Positions 17,202 through 25,876 of a stretch of 64,000 nt of DNA are shown one piece after another; positions within the stretch are counted from its first letter, which is position 1, and every line of letters starts with the position of its first letter. The notes under the pieces are model-generated. The model was not told where the DNA came from. It ran no database searches and saw only the letters and a program-made list of their open reading frames with translations. The position numbers were made by a program, and so were the translations under genes. This DNA comes from Pseudomonas cannabina (GTDB lineage: Bacteria; Pseudomonadota; Gammaproteobacteria; Pseudomonadales; Pseudomonadaceae): NCBI RefSeq assembly GCF_900100365.1, contig NZ_FNKU01000001.1, positions 1,922,001 through 1,986,000 of the forward strand, written 5' to 3'.

Positions 17202-17236
17202 AAAGGTCGACCCGGTTACCCGGGTCGACCTTTTTT
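17202..17236. terminator. Bidirectional terminator between small membrane protein and terC
   Basis: Perfect inverted arms AAAGGTCGACCCGG / CCGGGTCGACCTTT with a 3-4 base centre and T-runs on both strands. Confidence 0.9.
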
Positions 17237-17252
17237 CCAGCCTAGCGCGCTA

Positions 17253-18014
17253 TCAGCTGGCTGATACTTTTGCGGCAGCAGCCTTCCTGCGACGTGCTCT
17301 GCGTACCAGCATGTTCAAGCCTTCGATGGCGGCCGAGAACGTCATGGCTGCGTAGATGTAGCCCTTCGGAACATGAGCGCCGAAGCCTTCGGCGATCAGC
17401 GTCATACCGATCATGATCAAGAAGCCCAGTGCCAGCATGACCACCGTCGGGTTGTCGTTGATGAACTTCGCCAACGGGTTGGCAGCTACCAGCATCACGA
17501 TCACGGCGGTCACTACAGCGATGATCATGATCGGCAAGAGCTCGGTCATGCCCACGGCAGTGATGATACTGTCGATGGAGAACACCAGGTCCAGCATCAG
17601 GATCTGCACGATTGCCGCGCCCATGCTCAACGCAACCACCGAACCGAGCGCTTTCTCTTCGTCAGTCTTGACGTCCATGCTGTGGTGGATTTCCGTGGTC
17701 GCTTTCCAGACCAGGAACAGACCACCGGCGATCAGGATCATGTCTTTCCATGAGAACGCCTGACCAAACACTTCGAACACCGGCTCTGTCAGCTGCACGA
17801 TGTAGGCCACCGTACTCAGCAGACCCAGGCGCATGACCAGCGCCATGCCGATACCCAGTTTCCGGGCTTTTTCCCGCTGATGTTCCGGCAGCTTGTTGGT
17901 GATGATCGAAATGAAGATCAGGTTATCGATACCCAGCACGACTTCCATCACCACCAGCGTCGCCAGGGCAATCCAGGCTGCCGGACTTGTCGCGAGTTCC
18001 AAAAGGTATTCCAT
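17253..18014 (-). CDS. TerC-family integral membrane protein
   Basis: 253 aa with about seven hydrophobic segments. The conserved acidic metal-site motifs are [10 protein letters not shown] (Asp30) and [10 protein letters not shown] in the fifth helix, characteristic of TerC/YgdQ metal exporters. The C-terminus is strongly basic ([12 protein letters not shown]). Members export Mn2+ or act in metal homeostasis during secretion. It lies 34 bp downstream of a small lipoprotein gene, and a hrp-box-like promoter within that gene points to it, so it may be expressed both with the lipoprotein and under HrpL. Confidence 0.9.
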   Translation of the reverse strand: MEYLLELATSPAAWIALATLVVMEVVLGIDNLIFISIITNKLPEHQREKARKLGIGMALVMRLGLLSTVAYIVQLTEPVFEVFGQAFSWKDMILIAGGLFLVWKATTEIHHSMDVKTDEEKALGSVVALSMGAAIVQILMLDLVFSIDSIITAVGMTELLPIMIIAVVTAVIVMLVAANPLAKFINDNPTVVMLALGFLIMIGMTLIAEGFGAHVPKGYIYAAMTFSAAIEGLNMLVRRARRRKAAAAKVSAS

Positions 18015-18048
18015 AGATCACTGCCCCGCCTGAGCCAATAGTTATGCG

Positions 18049-18291
18049 TTAGATTTCTTTGTCGGACTTGCTTTCGGTTTCAGCCTTGCTTGGTGGCGTC
18101 TCAAGAATGGAAAGTTCCTGTTTGGCCTCATCCAGCGCCTTGGTCGCCGCCTGATGTGTATCTTCGATGGTCTGCTTTGCAGTCTCTGCTGCGGTATCGA
18201 GCGCCCGCTTGGTAGACGACTCTATCTGATCACATCCTGCCATTACCAGTAGCGAGCCGCTCAGCATTACCGCATAAATAGATGTCTTCAT
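18049..18291 (-). CDS. Small lipoprotein
   Basis: 80 aa. Signal peptide with lipobox VMAGC (Cys20). The mature part is a charged amphipathic helix rich in Ala, Glu, Lys and Thr, a likely coiled coil, with no known domain. It is upstream of terC on the same strand and may be co-transcribed with it. Confidence 0.75.
   Translation of the reverse strand: MKTSIYAVMLSGSLLVMAGCDQIESSTKRALDTAAETAKQTIEDTHQAATKALDEAKQELSILETPPSKAETESKSDKEI
18090..18118 (-). promoter_or_regulatory. Candidate HrpL-dependent promoter (hrp box) driving terC
   Basis: Read on the minus strand: GGAACT, 16 bases, CCACCAA. It matches GGAACC-N15/16-CCACNNA except the last base of the -35 element, the same variant as at 10892. 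It lies within the lipoprotein coding region, about 75 bp before the terC start. From memory, a TerC-family gene is listed in the P. syringae HrpL regulon; not checked. Confidence 0.6.
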
Positions 18292-18438
18292 GAGTTTTCC
18301 TCAATGTGCGAGGCCGGATGCCCTCTCAGGTGTTCTGTCAGAACCGGCGTTGGCAACAACTCTATACATTTTGAAACATCAGGAAAATTCGATTTTACAA
18401 GGCGTATACTTCGGTTTTTACGAATCGGCAAAAAACCC

Positions 18439-19341
18439 ATGCTCAACTATCGGCAGCTGCATTACTTCTGGGTCGTGGCCAAAACTGGCAGTATCGTGCG
18501 CGCGTGCGAGCAGCTGAACCTCACGGCCCAGACCGTCAGCGGACAAATCAGCCTGCTGGAGGCCTCGCTGGGCGTCGATCTGTTTCAGCGCGTAGGGCGA
18601 CAACTGGAAATGACCGAAGCCGGTCGCATGGCCCTGCCCTACGCCGAGCAGATGTTTCAACTGGGCAACGAGCTGGAAAACCTGCTGCGTTCGCAGCCGG
18701 ACGAACAACAGTTGCTGTTCCGTATCGGCGTGGCGGATGTGGTGCCCAAATCAATTGTGTATCGATTGATTTCACCGACCATGAATCTGCAGGAATCCAT
18801 CCGGATTACCTGTCGCGAGGACAAGCTGGAACGGTTGCTGGCAGAGCTGGCAGTGCAGCGTCTGGACCTGGTGATCTCGGACAGCCCGATGCCGCCGCAT
18901 CTGGATATCAAAGGTCACAGCCACAAACTGGGCGAATGCGGGATCAGTTTTTTCGCCACGCGCGAAGTGGCCGAACGCGTCGGGGCAGATTTCCCGCAGT
19001 GTCTGCACGGCGCGCCACTGCTGATTCCGGGGCCGGAAACCGTGGTGCGTGGCAGACTGACGCGCTGGTTTGCCGAGCTGAAAATCCAGCCGCGCATCAT
19101 CGGCGAGTTCGACGACAGCGCCCTGATGAAAGCATTCGGGAAATCAGGCAGCGGCATTTTCGTAGCACCCAGCGTGATCGCCGATGAAGTGCAGAGCCAG
19201 TATGACGTGCAGCTCATCGGCCAGACGGACGCGGTGACCGAGTCGTTCTACGCCATTACCGTCGAGCGCAAGGTTCGGCACCCCGGCGTAGTGGCCATCG
19301 CCGAAAGCGCCCGAAACCAGTTATTTACCGACGCGGGCTAG
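18439..19341 (+). CDS. nhaR: LysR-family regulator, NhaR-like
   Basis: 300 aa. N-terminal winged helix-turn-helix (residues about 4-62) begins MLNYRQLHYFWVVAKTGSI, the NhaR subtype rather than generic LysR. The effector-binding domain follows. NhaR activates Na+/H+ antiporter genes or biofilm genes in response to sodium. The ATG at 18439 sits at the conserved N-terminus; the longer open frame upstream lacks family similarity. It converges on and overlaps by 4 bp the MFS exporter gene. Confidence 0.85.
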   Translation: MLNYRQLHYFWVVAKTGSIVRACEQLNLTAQTVSGQISLLEASLGVDLFQRVGRQLEMTEAGRMALPYAEQMFQLGNELENLLRSQPDEQQLLFRIGVADVVPKSIVYRLISPTMNLQESIRITCREDKLERLLAELAVQRLDLVISDSPMPPHLDIKGHSHKLGECGISFFATREVAERVGADFPQCLHGAPLLIPGPETVVRGRLTRWFAELKIQPRIIGEFDDSALMKAFGKSGSGIFVAPSVIADEVQSQYDVQLIGQTDAVTESFYAITVERKVRHPGVVAIAESARNQLFTDAG

Positions 19342-20492
19342 GCGGCAAGCGGGCCTGGGTCACGCTTGATCAGCACCAGCGCCAGCACGATGGCCAGCAC
19401 GATGATTCCGGCGGCGGCGAAACCGACGTTGCCCAGCCCCAGATGATCAATCACCCGGCCGCCGATGACTGCGCCTATGCCGATGCCCAGGTTCGCCCCG
19501 GCAATGTTCAGCGATGCGCCGAACGCAGGCGCTTCGGGTGCGGCCTTGATCAGGCGCACATGACTGACCAGAAACAGCGCGGCCTGCGTGATGCACCACA
19601 CCGCCAGTGCCAGCGCCAGTGCAATGACCGAATGAATGCTTGGCACCACCGCCACCAGGCCGATCACCATAAACACGCAGAACAGCAGGCTGGCGATCAG
19701 CGGATGACGGTCGACCATGCGCCCGCCCAGCGAATTGCCAAGCAGACCGACCGCGCCAAAGCCCATCAGGCACCAGCCGACCAGATTGCTATCGAAACCG
19801 GCCAGGCGCTCCAGCATGTCTGCCAGGTAGGTGTATGCCGTGAACATGCCGCTGAACACCAACACTGAAAGCAGCACGTGCCCTTGCATCATCGGGCTGC
19901 GCAGAATGGCGAATTGCTTGAGGATTGAAACCGGATTTTTCTTCGCCGCCGTTCTGGGCAGGTAGACCACGAGCAACAGCGCCTTGGCGAGCGCCAGTAT
20001 GGCCAGTACTGCAAATGCGCTGCGCCAGCCAAAGGCATCGGAAATCAGTGTTCCCACTGGAATGCCAAACACCGTGGCGCAGACGATTCCGAAACCGATT
20101 CTGGCAATCGCCCGCCCGGCAAACTCCGGCCCGACGATATCCACCGCCGTTTCACTGGCCAGCGCCCAGAACACCGGCAACCCCAGCGCAGGGATCAGGC
20201 GCGCTACACCCATCACCGCCATATTAGGGGCCAGTGCAGCGAGCGCATTGGAGAATCCGAACAGGATGAGGATGCTGATGAACAGACGCTTGCGCTCGAA
20301 ACGCGAAAAGTAGGCGGTCAGGAAAGGACCGAAAGCGGCCACGGTAAACGCGAACAGGGTCACCAGCAGGCCTGCCTGAGAAACCGTGACATTCAGGTCA
20401 CGGGCCACTGCGGGCAACAGGCCGACAATGACGAATTCTGTAGTCAGCACGGTAAAACCGGCGGCCGACAACAGAAGGATGGGCAACAACAA
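19338..20492 (-). CDS. MFS transporter (drug/sugar efflux, AraJ-like)
   Basis: 384 aa with about 12 hydrophobic segments. The loop 2-3 region has YFSRFERKRLFI, an MFS motif A variant. Resembles the DHA1 arabinose-efflux-permease group. The substrate is unknown. The gene converges on nhaR with overlapping stop codons (19338-19341). The N-terminus begins directly with the first membrane helix, normal for this group. Confidence 0.85.
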   Translation of the reverse strand: MLLPILLLSAAGFTVLTTEFVIVGLLPAVARDLNVTVSQAGLLVTLFAFTVAAFGPFLTAYFSRFERKRLFISILILFGFSNALAALAPNMAVMGVARLIPALGLPVFWALASETAVDIVGPEFAGRAIARIGFGIVCATVFGIPVGTLISDAFGWRSAFAVLAILALAKALLLVVYLPRTAAKKNPVSILKQFAILRSPMMQGHVLLSVLVFSGMFTAYTYLADMLERLAGFDSNLVGWCLMGFGAVGLLGNSLGGRMVDRHPLIASLLFCVFMVIGLVAVVPSIHSVIALALALAVWCITQAALFLVSHVRLIKAAPEAPAFGASLNIAGANLGIGIGAVIGGRVIDHLGLGNVGFAAAGIIVLAIVLALVLIKRDPGPLAA

Positions 20493-20569
20493 GAATACTC
20501 CAGAACAGCGATACAGGCCGATAGCCAGACACTACGACCTGCGGGGGATTTAAGCGGGATGTAATGCTG

Positions 20570-20715
20570 ATCGCTCAGCGCGAGGGAGTGCGCTTGCTCA
20601 CGAAGGCAGGGGCTCGACTACCCGGTTATCAGAGCATGCCGCCATTCGCGAGCAAGCGAAGCGTCGCCCGGCTCGCGCCCACAGGGCTTAGGCCTTGTAG
20701 GAGTGAGCCGGGCGC
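20570..20715. repeat. Degenerate REP-like sequences
   Basis: The gap contains GAGGGAGTGCGCTTGCTCACGAAGG and TTCGCGAGCAAGCGAAGC-type segments resembling the pseudomonad REP core in opposite orientations, more diverged than the copy at 5758. They lie between two minus-strand genes. Confidence 0.5.
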
Positions 20716-20728
20716 CTGATTTCAGATT

Positions 20729-21238
20729 TTAAAACTTGCCCATGAAGTCGCGTTTGCCGATCTCGACGCCATTGTGGCGCAGCAGGTTATAAGCGGTGGT
20801 TACGTGGAAGAAGAACTGCGGCAAGGCGTAGCTGAGCAGGTAAGCCTGACCATTCAGGCGCTTTTCCTTTTCAGTGCCAGGGCGCAGGACGATCTCGATG
20901 CCTTCCTTGCCGTCTACCTGTTCAGGCGTGATGCTGCCGATGAAGGCGAGGGTCTTGGCCAGCAATGCCTGCAGCTCTTCGAAGGTGGTCTCGGTGTCTT
21001 CGTATTGCGGGATCTCGACGCCAGCCAGACGCGCCGACGCGCCTTTGGCGAAGTCGACAGCGATCTGCACCTGACGGGTAAAAGGCAGCATGTCCGGGAA
21101 CAAGCGGGCCTGTAGCAAGGCCGGGGGCTGGATTTTCTTCTCGTTCGCGTAGGTTTCAGCCTTGGTCAGCACATCGCTGAGCGCGTTGAGCATCTGCTGA
21201 AAGACAGGAATGGAGGCGGCGTACAGGGAAATAGACAT
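20729..21238 (-). CDS. DUF1993 domain protein
   Basis: 169 aa, all-helical predicted. Starts MSISLYAASIPVF, matching the DUF1993 N-terminus; an upstream in-frame ATG would add nine residues outside the family alignment. It contains the conserved Phe/His-rich C-terminal helix (LPQFFFHVTTAYNLLRHNGV), the DinB-like fold hallmark. Cytoplasmic, function unknown. Diverges from yceH. Confidence 0.85.
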   Translation of the reverse strand: MSISLYAASIPVFQQMLNALSDVLTKAETYANEKKIQPPALLQARLFPDMLPFTRQVQIAVDFAKGASARLAGVEIPQYEDTETTFEELQALLAKTLAFIGSITPEQVDGKEGIEIVLRPGTEKEKRLNGQAYLLSYALPQFFFHVTTAYNLLRHNGVEIGKRDFMGKF

Positions 21239-21392
21239 GACGTATCCTGAGTGAGAAAGGCGCAATTATAGACCGCCCGGCTGCGAATCACCGTGATACT
21301 TTTCAGTCGATGCGTAGATGATCGCCTGAGCCACTGGCAATAATTCCTGCCACGCCCTACGCTGATCCACCGCCATCACTCAGGGAAGCTTC

Positions 21393-22248
21393 ATGTCTAA
21401 CGAACCCTCCTCCAGCGAATCGCCCGCGACCACCGAGGCATTGCAGCTCAACAGCACGGAAATCCGCATTCTTGGCTGCCTGATCGAGAAGCAGGCGACC
21501 AACCCCGAGACCTACCCGCTGACCCTTATCGCACTGGTGCTTGCCTGCAACCAGAAGACCAGCCGTGATCCGGTCATGAACCTGACCCAGGGCCAGGTCG
21601 GTCAAAGCCTGCGCGCGCTGGAAGGACACGGCCTGACGCGTCTGGTGATGGGCAGCCGTGCTGATCGCTGGGAGCACAAGGTCGACAAGGGTCTTGAGCT
21701 GGTTCCTGCACAAGTGATCCTCACCGGTCTGCTGTTGCTGCGCGGGCCGCAGACCGTCAGTGAACTGCTGACCCGCAGCAATCGCATGCACGACTTCGAG
21801 GACAGCGAGCAGATCGTTCACCAACTCGAACGCCTGATCAGCCGCGGGCTGGCGGTGCTGGTGCCACGCCAGTCCGGCCAGCGTGAAGACCGTGGTTCCT
21901 GCACAAGTGATCCTCACCGGTCTGCTGTTGCTGCGCGGGCCGCAGACCGTCAGTGAACTGCTGACCCGCAGCAATCGCATGCACGACTTCGAGGACAGCG
22001 AGCAGATCGTTCACCAACTCGAACGCCTGATCAGGCGCGGGCTGGCGGTGCTGGTGCCACGCCAGTCCGGCCAGCGTGAAGACCGCTACATGCACCTGTT
22101 GGGTGATCCGCAAGACAGGCAAGAGCTTCTCGCGACTCGCCAGCAACCGCCGGAACGCGGCGCAGCGAATCCGGTCGCCAGTCAACGCATCGATGAACTG
22201 GAAGCGCGGGTTGCCGCACTGGAAGAACGCCTCGCCAGGCTGGAGTGA
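21393..22248 (+). pseudogene. yceH: YceH-like (DUF480) gene disrupted by a 193-bp tandem duplication
   Basis: The intact gene would encode about 220 aa of the UPF0502/YceH family (two winged-helix domains and a C-terminal coil). Bases 21700-21892 are repeated head-to-tail at 21893-22085 with one mismatch. Because 193 is not a multiple of three, translation leaves frame after residue about 167 and ends at 21956. The second copy continues in another frame to the native C-terminus at 22248 ([14 protein letters not shown]). Removing one copy restores a continuous frame. The start ATG at 21393 follows AGGGAAGCTTC. Confidence 0.9.
21700..22085 (+). repeat. 193-bp perfect-class tandem duplication inside yceH
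   Basis: Two adjacent 193-bp units, 21700-21892 and 21893-22085, differing by a single base (GATCAGC versus GATCAGG context). Near identity shows a recent event. Such duplications can collapse by recombination, restoring the gene. Confidence 0.95.
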
Positions 22249-22290
22249 AACGCACTGCCCTGCCCGCCTTGAGCGAACAGCAGCGTGTGG

Positions 22291-23106
22291 CTAGCCGGCT
22301 CTGGCGAAAGCCGCCGCTTGCTGGTACTGCTCATCGGTCGGGCGAACGCCTGTATAGAGCACGAATTGCTCCAGCGCCTGGATGGCCGCGACTTCATCGC
22401 CACTCACGACGCGCTTGCCCAGCCGACGGGCAGCCTGGATCAACGGTGTTTCAGCAGGCGTCGCCACGACGTCGAAAACAGTCTGCGCAGCTTCGATAGC
22501 CGGCAGGTCGAATGCCAGCTCATCGGCCTGCGCACCTTGCATGCCCAACGGGGTGACGTTGACCAGCAACGGAGGCCGCGCCGTTCCCGGTTCCGCCTGC
22601 CAGCGAAACCCGCAGGCCTCGGCCAGACGCTGCCCTGCCTGCCGATTGCGGGCCACGATCAGCCCATCGGTAAAGCCTGCATCCCGGAGTGCAAAGGCAA
22701 CCGCCTTGGCCATGCCGCCGCTGCCGCGCAGGGCAAATGCGCTGCGTGGCACAGCGTGACTGTCCATCAACTGCGCCACGGCAATGTAGTCGGTATTGAA
22801 CGCTTTCAGATGGCCGTCGGTATTGACGATCGTGTTGATCGACTGGATAGCGGCCGCCGACGCGTCCAGTTCATCGACCAGTTCGATGCAGGCCTCCTTG
22901 AACGGCATCGACACGGCGCTGCCGCGAATACCCAGCGAACGGATGCCCGCCACGGCAGCCGGCAGGTTATTCGGCGAGAAGGTCTTGTAATAGAAGTTGA
23001 GGCCCAATTGCTGAAAAAGATGATTATGAAAACGGACGCCGAAGTTTCCCGGGCGCGCGGCCATGGACATACACAACTGCGTGTCCCTGTTAGCTGTAAT
23101 GGGCAT
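22291..23106 (-). CDS. Shikimate dehydrogenase-like enzyme (SDH-like)
   Basis: 271 aa with the AroE fold. Catalytic Lys70 (VSMPFKEA) and Asp106 (FNTDYIAV) are present, and the nucleotide-binding block reads LRGSGGMAKAVAFAL. The canonical N-terminal Ser-x-Ser shikimate-binding motif is replaced (AARPGNFGVRFHN), typical of AroE paralogues such as SdhL, so it probably is not the housekeeping AroE. I start at the ATG at 23106 behind GGAGGAAACACC rather than at 23163. Substrate uncertain (shikimate, quinate or other). Confidence 0.82.
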   Translation of the reverse strand: MPITANRDTQLCMSMAARPGNFGVRFHNHLFQQLGLNFYYKTFSPNNLPAAVAGIRSLGIRGSAVSMPFKEACIELVDELDASAAAIQSINTIVNTDGHLKAFNTDYIAVAQLMDSHAVPRSAFALRGSGGMAKAVAFALRDAGFTDGLIVARNRQAGQRLAEACGFRWQAEPGTARPPLLVNVTPLGMQGAQADELAFDLPAIEAAQTVFDVVATPAETPLIQAARRLGKRVVSGDEVAAIQALEQFVLYTGVRPTDEQYQQAAAFARAG

Positions 23107-23306
23107 GGTGTTTCCTCCAGACGGTAATGGCTTGCCACTTTGACAACAGCGTAAGCTACGCAATAGCCGATGCGGAAACGCACCTTACATAAAATTTACT
23201 CAGCGCTTTCGCAGATTCTTACAATTTCGATGTCATAGTGTTATCCCGTGGCAGTGCTTGAGAGTGATGCAGGCGCGCGACAACGGGTTGAGAGCGAGGA
23301 ACAGTC

Positions 23307-23663
23307 ATGATTCGTCAAATCCCCAAAATTGCCTTGTTTGTAGGTGCCTTGGCCCTTGCTGGCCAGGCGAATGCTGACCGTGGCTGGGGTGGCCCTGCCG
23401 TGGTAGGTGCTATCGTAGGCGCTGCCGTTGTCGGGGCGGCGGTATCTTCAGGCCGTGACAGAACGGTTTACGTGGAACGCGAGCCGGTCTACGTGCAACA
23501 GCAGCCGGTTTATTACGCACCACCGCCGGTCTACTACCAGCCGGCTCCGGTGTATCAGGTTGTCGAGCGCTACCCGCCGCCCCCACCGCCCGGCTACTAC
23601 CATCGCTGGGGCCCGCCCCCAGGCCCCGGTTATTACTACGGCCCGCCACGTGGCCGTTGGTAA
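23307..23663 (+). CDS. Secreted Tyr/Pro-rich glycine-zipper protein
   Basis: 118 aa. Signal peptide of about 23 residues ending near AGQANA, then a short Gly/Ala/Val glycine-zipper-like segment (VVGAIVGAAVVGAAVSSG), then a Pro/Tyr/Gln-rich tail with repeated PVYYxP units. An exported envelope-associated protein of unknown function. Strong terminator immediately downstream. Confidence 0.75.
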   Translation: MIRQIPKIALFVGALALAGQANADRGWGGPAVVGAIVGAAVVGAAVSSGRDRTVYVEREPVYVQQQPVYYAPPPVYYQPAPVYQVVERYPPPPPPGYYHRWGPPPGPGYYYGPPRGRW

Positions 23664-23668
23664 CAGCA

Positions 23669-23700
23669 CAAAAAACCCGCCTTTGCAGGCGGGTTTTTTA
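23669..23700 (+). terminator. Rho-independent terminator
   Basis: Stem AAAACCCGCC / GGCGGGTTTT with loop TTTGCA and flanking A and T runs. Confidence 0.92.
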
Positions 23701-23838
23701 ATGGGTGTGCGCATGACATGGCGCGCTCGCGCAATGCTGCGAACCCCTGTTGTCATCAATGACTACTATTGAGAACGTCGATTTTTAACGTTGCCGATTG
23801 CCCCCTACAGTAACGGCACGGTTCGAGGAGGCAGCGTT

Positions 23839-24021
23839 ATGACCAAGGTAAACATCATGTCCGTCGTCGGCAGCGCAGTGCCAGCCACGCTGAGAGCAAA
23901 AGGCTTGCTGGCTTGCTGGTATCTGATTCAGGACGGCGATCCGGTCAGCGGCCCGCTCGCGTCGTTGCCGGTGGCCGAAGCGCTGTCCCGTCAACTGCAA
24001 CGTCAACCCCTCAACAGCTGA
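23839..24021 (+). CDS. Small hypothetical protein
   Basis: 60 aa, no signal peptide or membrane helix. The ATG at 23839 is preceded by GGAGGCAGCGTT, a strong ribosome-binding site; an earlier in-frame start lacks one. The sequence includes CWYLIQDGDPVSGPL. I do not recognise a domain. Confidence 0.6.
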   Translation: MTKVNIMSVVGSAVPATLRAKGLLACWYLIQDGDPVSGPLASLPVAEALSRQLQRQPLNS

Positions 24022-24039
24022 TCAGCACGCTGCTTTCAC

Positions 24040-24600
24040 TCAGATACGTTCGGCCATTGCCGCGTTGACCTGGCAGCGATGAGCCAGTTTCTGCAGGCGC
24101 TTCTCCAGCGCCATGAACACCACGCGGTCAGTGCGGCCGCTGTCGAGTTCGTCGATCAGGTCATTGGCGACCTGCCGCAATTCATGCGCCAACACTACCC
24201 GGTCGTCATTCAGGTCCTGCTTGTGGGACTCGAACAGCCGGTGCAGGTAATCCTGCAACGTGTACTTCAGGCTATGGCGGTCACTGGCACGCAAATGCGT
24301 CAGGTTCAGGCTGATGCGTCCCTGCAACTCGCTCAGCTCGCCACACAGGTATTGCATGCGACGGGCATAGCCCACTTCCCGATCACGCAACTGCTTGTGC
24401 GCCAGCGCTGCGTCCTGTTTGCGCTGAATGGCCGGAACCGCCACGGCAACCATCAAGCCGACGATCAGGCCGATGGCCTGCATCCAGCCAGCCCAGTCGG
24501 CCGGACGCGAGGTCAAGCCTGCGCCCAGTAACAGCACGACAACCAGCGAAGCAGCGATCACCAGTAGCAGATAATCCTTGCCGATAAACCCCTTGAGCAT
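24040..24600 (-). CDS. Membrane protein with two N-terminal helices and helical cytoplasmic tail
   Basis: 186 aa. Hydrophobic segments at about residues 10-30 and 38-58, then a charged helical region (residues 60-186) with heptad-like Leu spacing. No known domain. Converges on the small protein gene at 23839. Confidence 0.7.
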   Translation of the reverse strand: MLKGFIGKDYLLLVIAASLVVVLLLGAGLTSRPADWAGWMQAIGLIVGLMVAVAVPAIQRKQDAALAHKQLRDREVGYARRMQYLCGELSELQGRISLNLTHLRASDRHSLKYTLQDYLHRLFESHKQDLNDDRVVLAHELRQVANDLIDELDSGRTDRVVFMALEKRLQKLAHRCQVNAAMAERI

Positions 24601-24866
24601 TGCATGACTCCTTGAACCGCAGACCTGAATGCAGAGAATGCTAATCGGTGTGGGCCGCGCGCACCACGACTATTCAATGCCCGGGCCGTTTTAGCTAGCC
24701 CGCAAGCAGAAAGCCACTTAACAGTGACTTAACGGAATCCCGATTCCTGCATCTATTGATGAATCGCCCTGCATCACCCATCGACATACATTAAAGTCTG
24801 CTCATAAAATGCAGCGTTTTGACGCGATCCCTTCCATTACCACCCTTTATCGAGTGAGCCTTGCTC

Positions 24867-25802
24867 TTGAAAATTCGTCTGTCTGTTTTGGGCCTATTAT
24901 GTGTACTTACAGGTCCGGTACTTTCCACTGCCACGTTTGCCAATGAAACCGCCGTCCTCAACCGCGACCCTTCCAACCTGCATCTCGCCTCCGGCAGCGC
25001 GATGGTCATCGATTTGCAGACCGACAAAGTGCTGTATTCCAGCAATCCGGATGTCATCGTACCGATTGCCTCGGTAACCAAACTGATGACCGCCATGGTC
25101 GTGCTCGACGCCAAACAGTCGATGGATGAAGTCATCCCGGTGAATATTTCCCAGACTCCGGAAATGAAAGGCGTGTTCTCCCGCGTCAAGCTCGGCAGCG
25201 AAATGAACCGTCGGGACATGCTACTGATCACGTTGATGTCGTCGGAAAACCGCGCTGCTGCCAGTCTGGCGCACAGCTATCCGGGCGGGTATCCGGCGTT
25301 CATCCTGGCCATGAACGCCAAGGCCAAGGCGCTGGGTATGAAACACACGGCGTATGTCGAACCTACCGGCCTGTCGGTGTACAACGTTTCGACCGCACGT
25401 GACCTGACAAAGCTGGTGATGGCCGCACGCAAATACCCGATGCTCAGCGAGCTGAGCACCACCGAGCAAAAGACGGTGACCTTCCGCAAACCGACTTACA
25501 CCCTCGGTTTCAGCAACACAGACCATCTGGTGCGCAAGGATAACTGGGACATCAAACTGACCAAGACCGGCTTCACCAACCAGGCCGGTCACTGCCTGGT
25601 GCTGCTGACGACTATGGCCAACCGCCCGGTGTCGGTGGTGATTCTCGATGCTTTCGGCAAATACACCCACTTCGCCGACGCCAGCCGGATCCGCAAGTGG
25701 ATGGAAACCGGCCAGAGCGGTCCGGCACCGGAAGTCGCGCTGCAATACAAGAAAGAGAAGAACCTGGTCATGAAGCAGACTGGTATTCAGGCCAAGGATT
25801 GA
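24867..25802 (+). CDS. pbpG: D-alanyl-D-alanine endopeptidase (PBP7)
   Basis: Periplasmic serine peptidase cleaving DD-crosslinks in murein, about 311 aa. Signal peptide ends near STATFA. Active-site motifs are all present: SVTK (S-x-x-K), SEN (S-x-N) and KTG. No ATG is available; I prefer TTG at 24867 because GAGTGAG lies about 9 bases upstream, while TTG at 24861 is too close. It is followed by a bidirectional hairpin shared with the convergent aldehyde dehydrogenase gene. Confidence 0.9.
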   Translation: MKIRLSVLGLLCVLTGPVLSTATFANETAVLNRDPSNLHLASGSAMVIDLQTDKVLYSSNPDVIVPIASVTKLMTAMVVLDAKQSMDEVIPVNISQTPEMKGVFSRVKLGSEMNRRDMLLITLMSSENRAAASLAHSYPGGYPAFILAMNAKAKALGMKHTAYVEPTGLSVYNVSTARDLTKLVMAARKYPMLSELSTTEQKTVTFRKPTYTLGFSNTDHLVRKDNWDIKLTKTGFTNQAGHCLVLLTTMANRPVSVVILDAFGKYTHFADASRIRKWMETGQSGPAPEVALQYKKEKNLVMKQTGIQAKD

Positions 25803-25822
25803 TCATCCCTGCTGCGTAACGA

Positions 25823-25858
25823 AAAACGGTCGCGATGCTTGCACATCGCGACCGTTTT
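25823..25858. terminator. Bidirectional terminator
   Basis: Perfect inverted arms AAAACGGTCGCGATG / CATCGCGACCGTTTT around a 6-base loop, with A and T runs at the two ends, between convergent genes. Confidence 0.92.
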
Positions 25859-25876
25859 CATTTAACCGGCCAGCAC

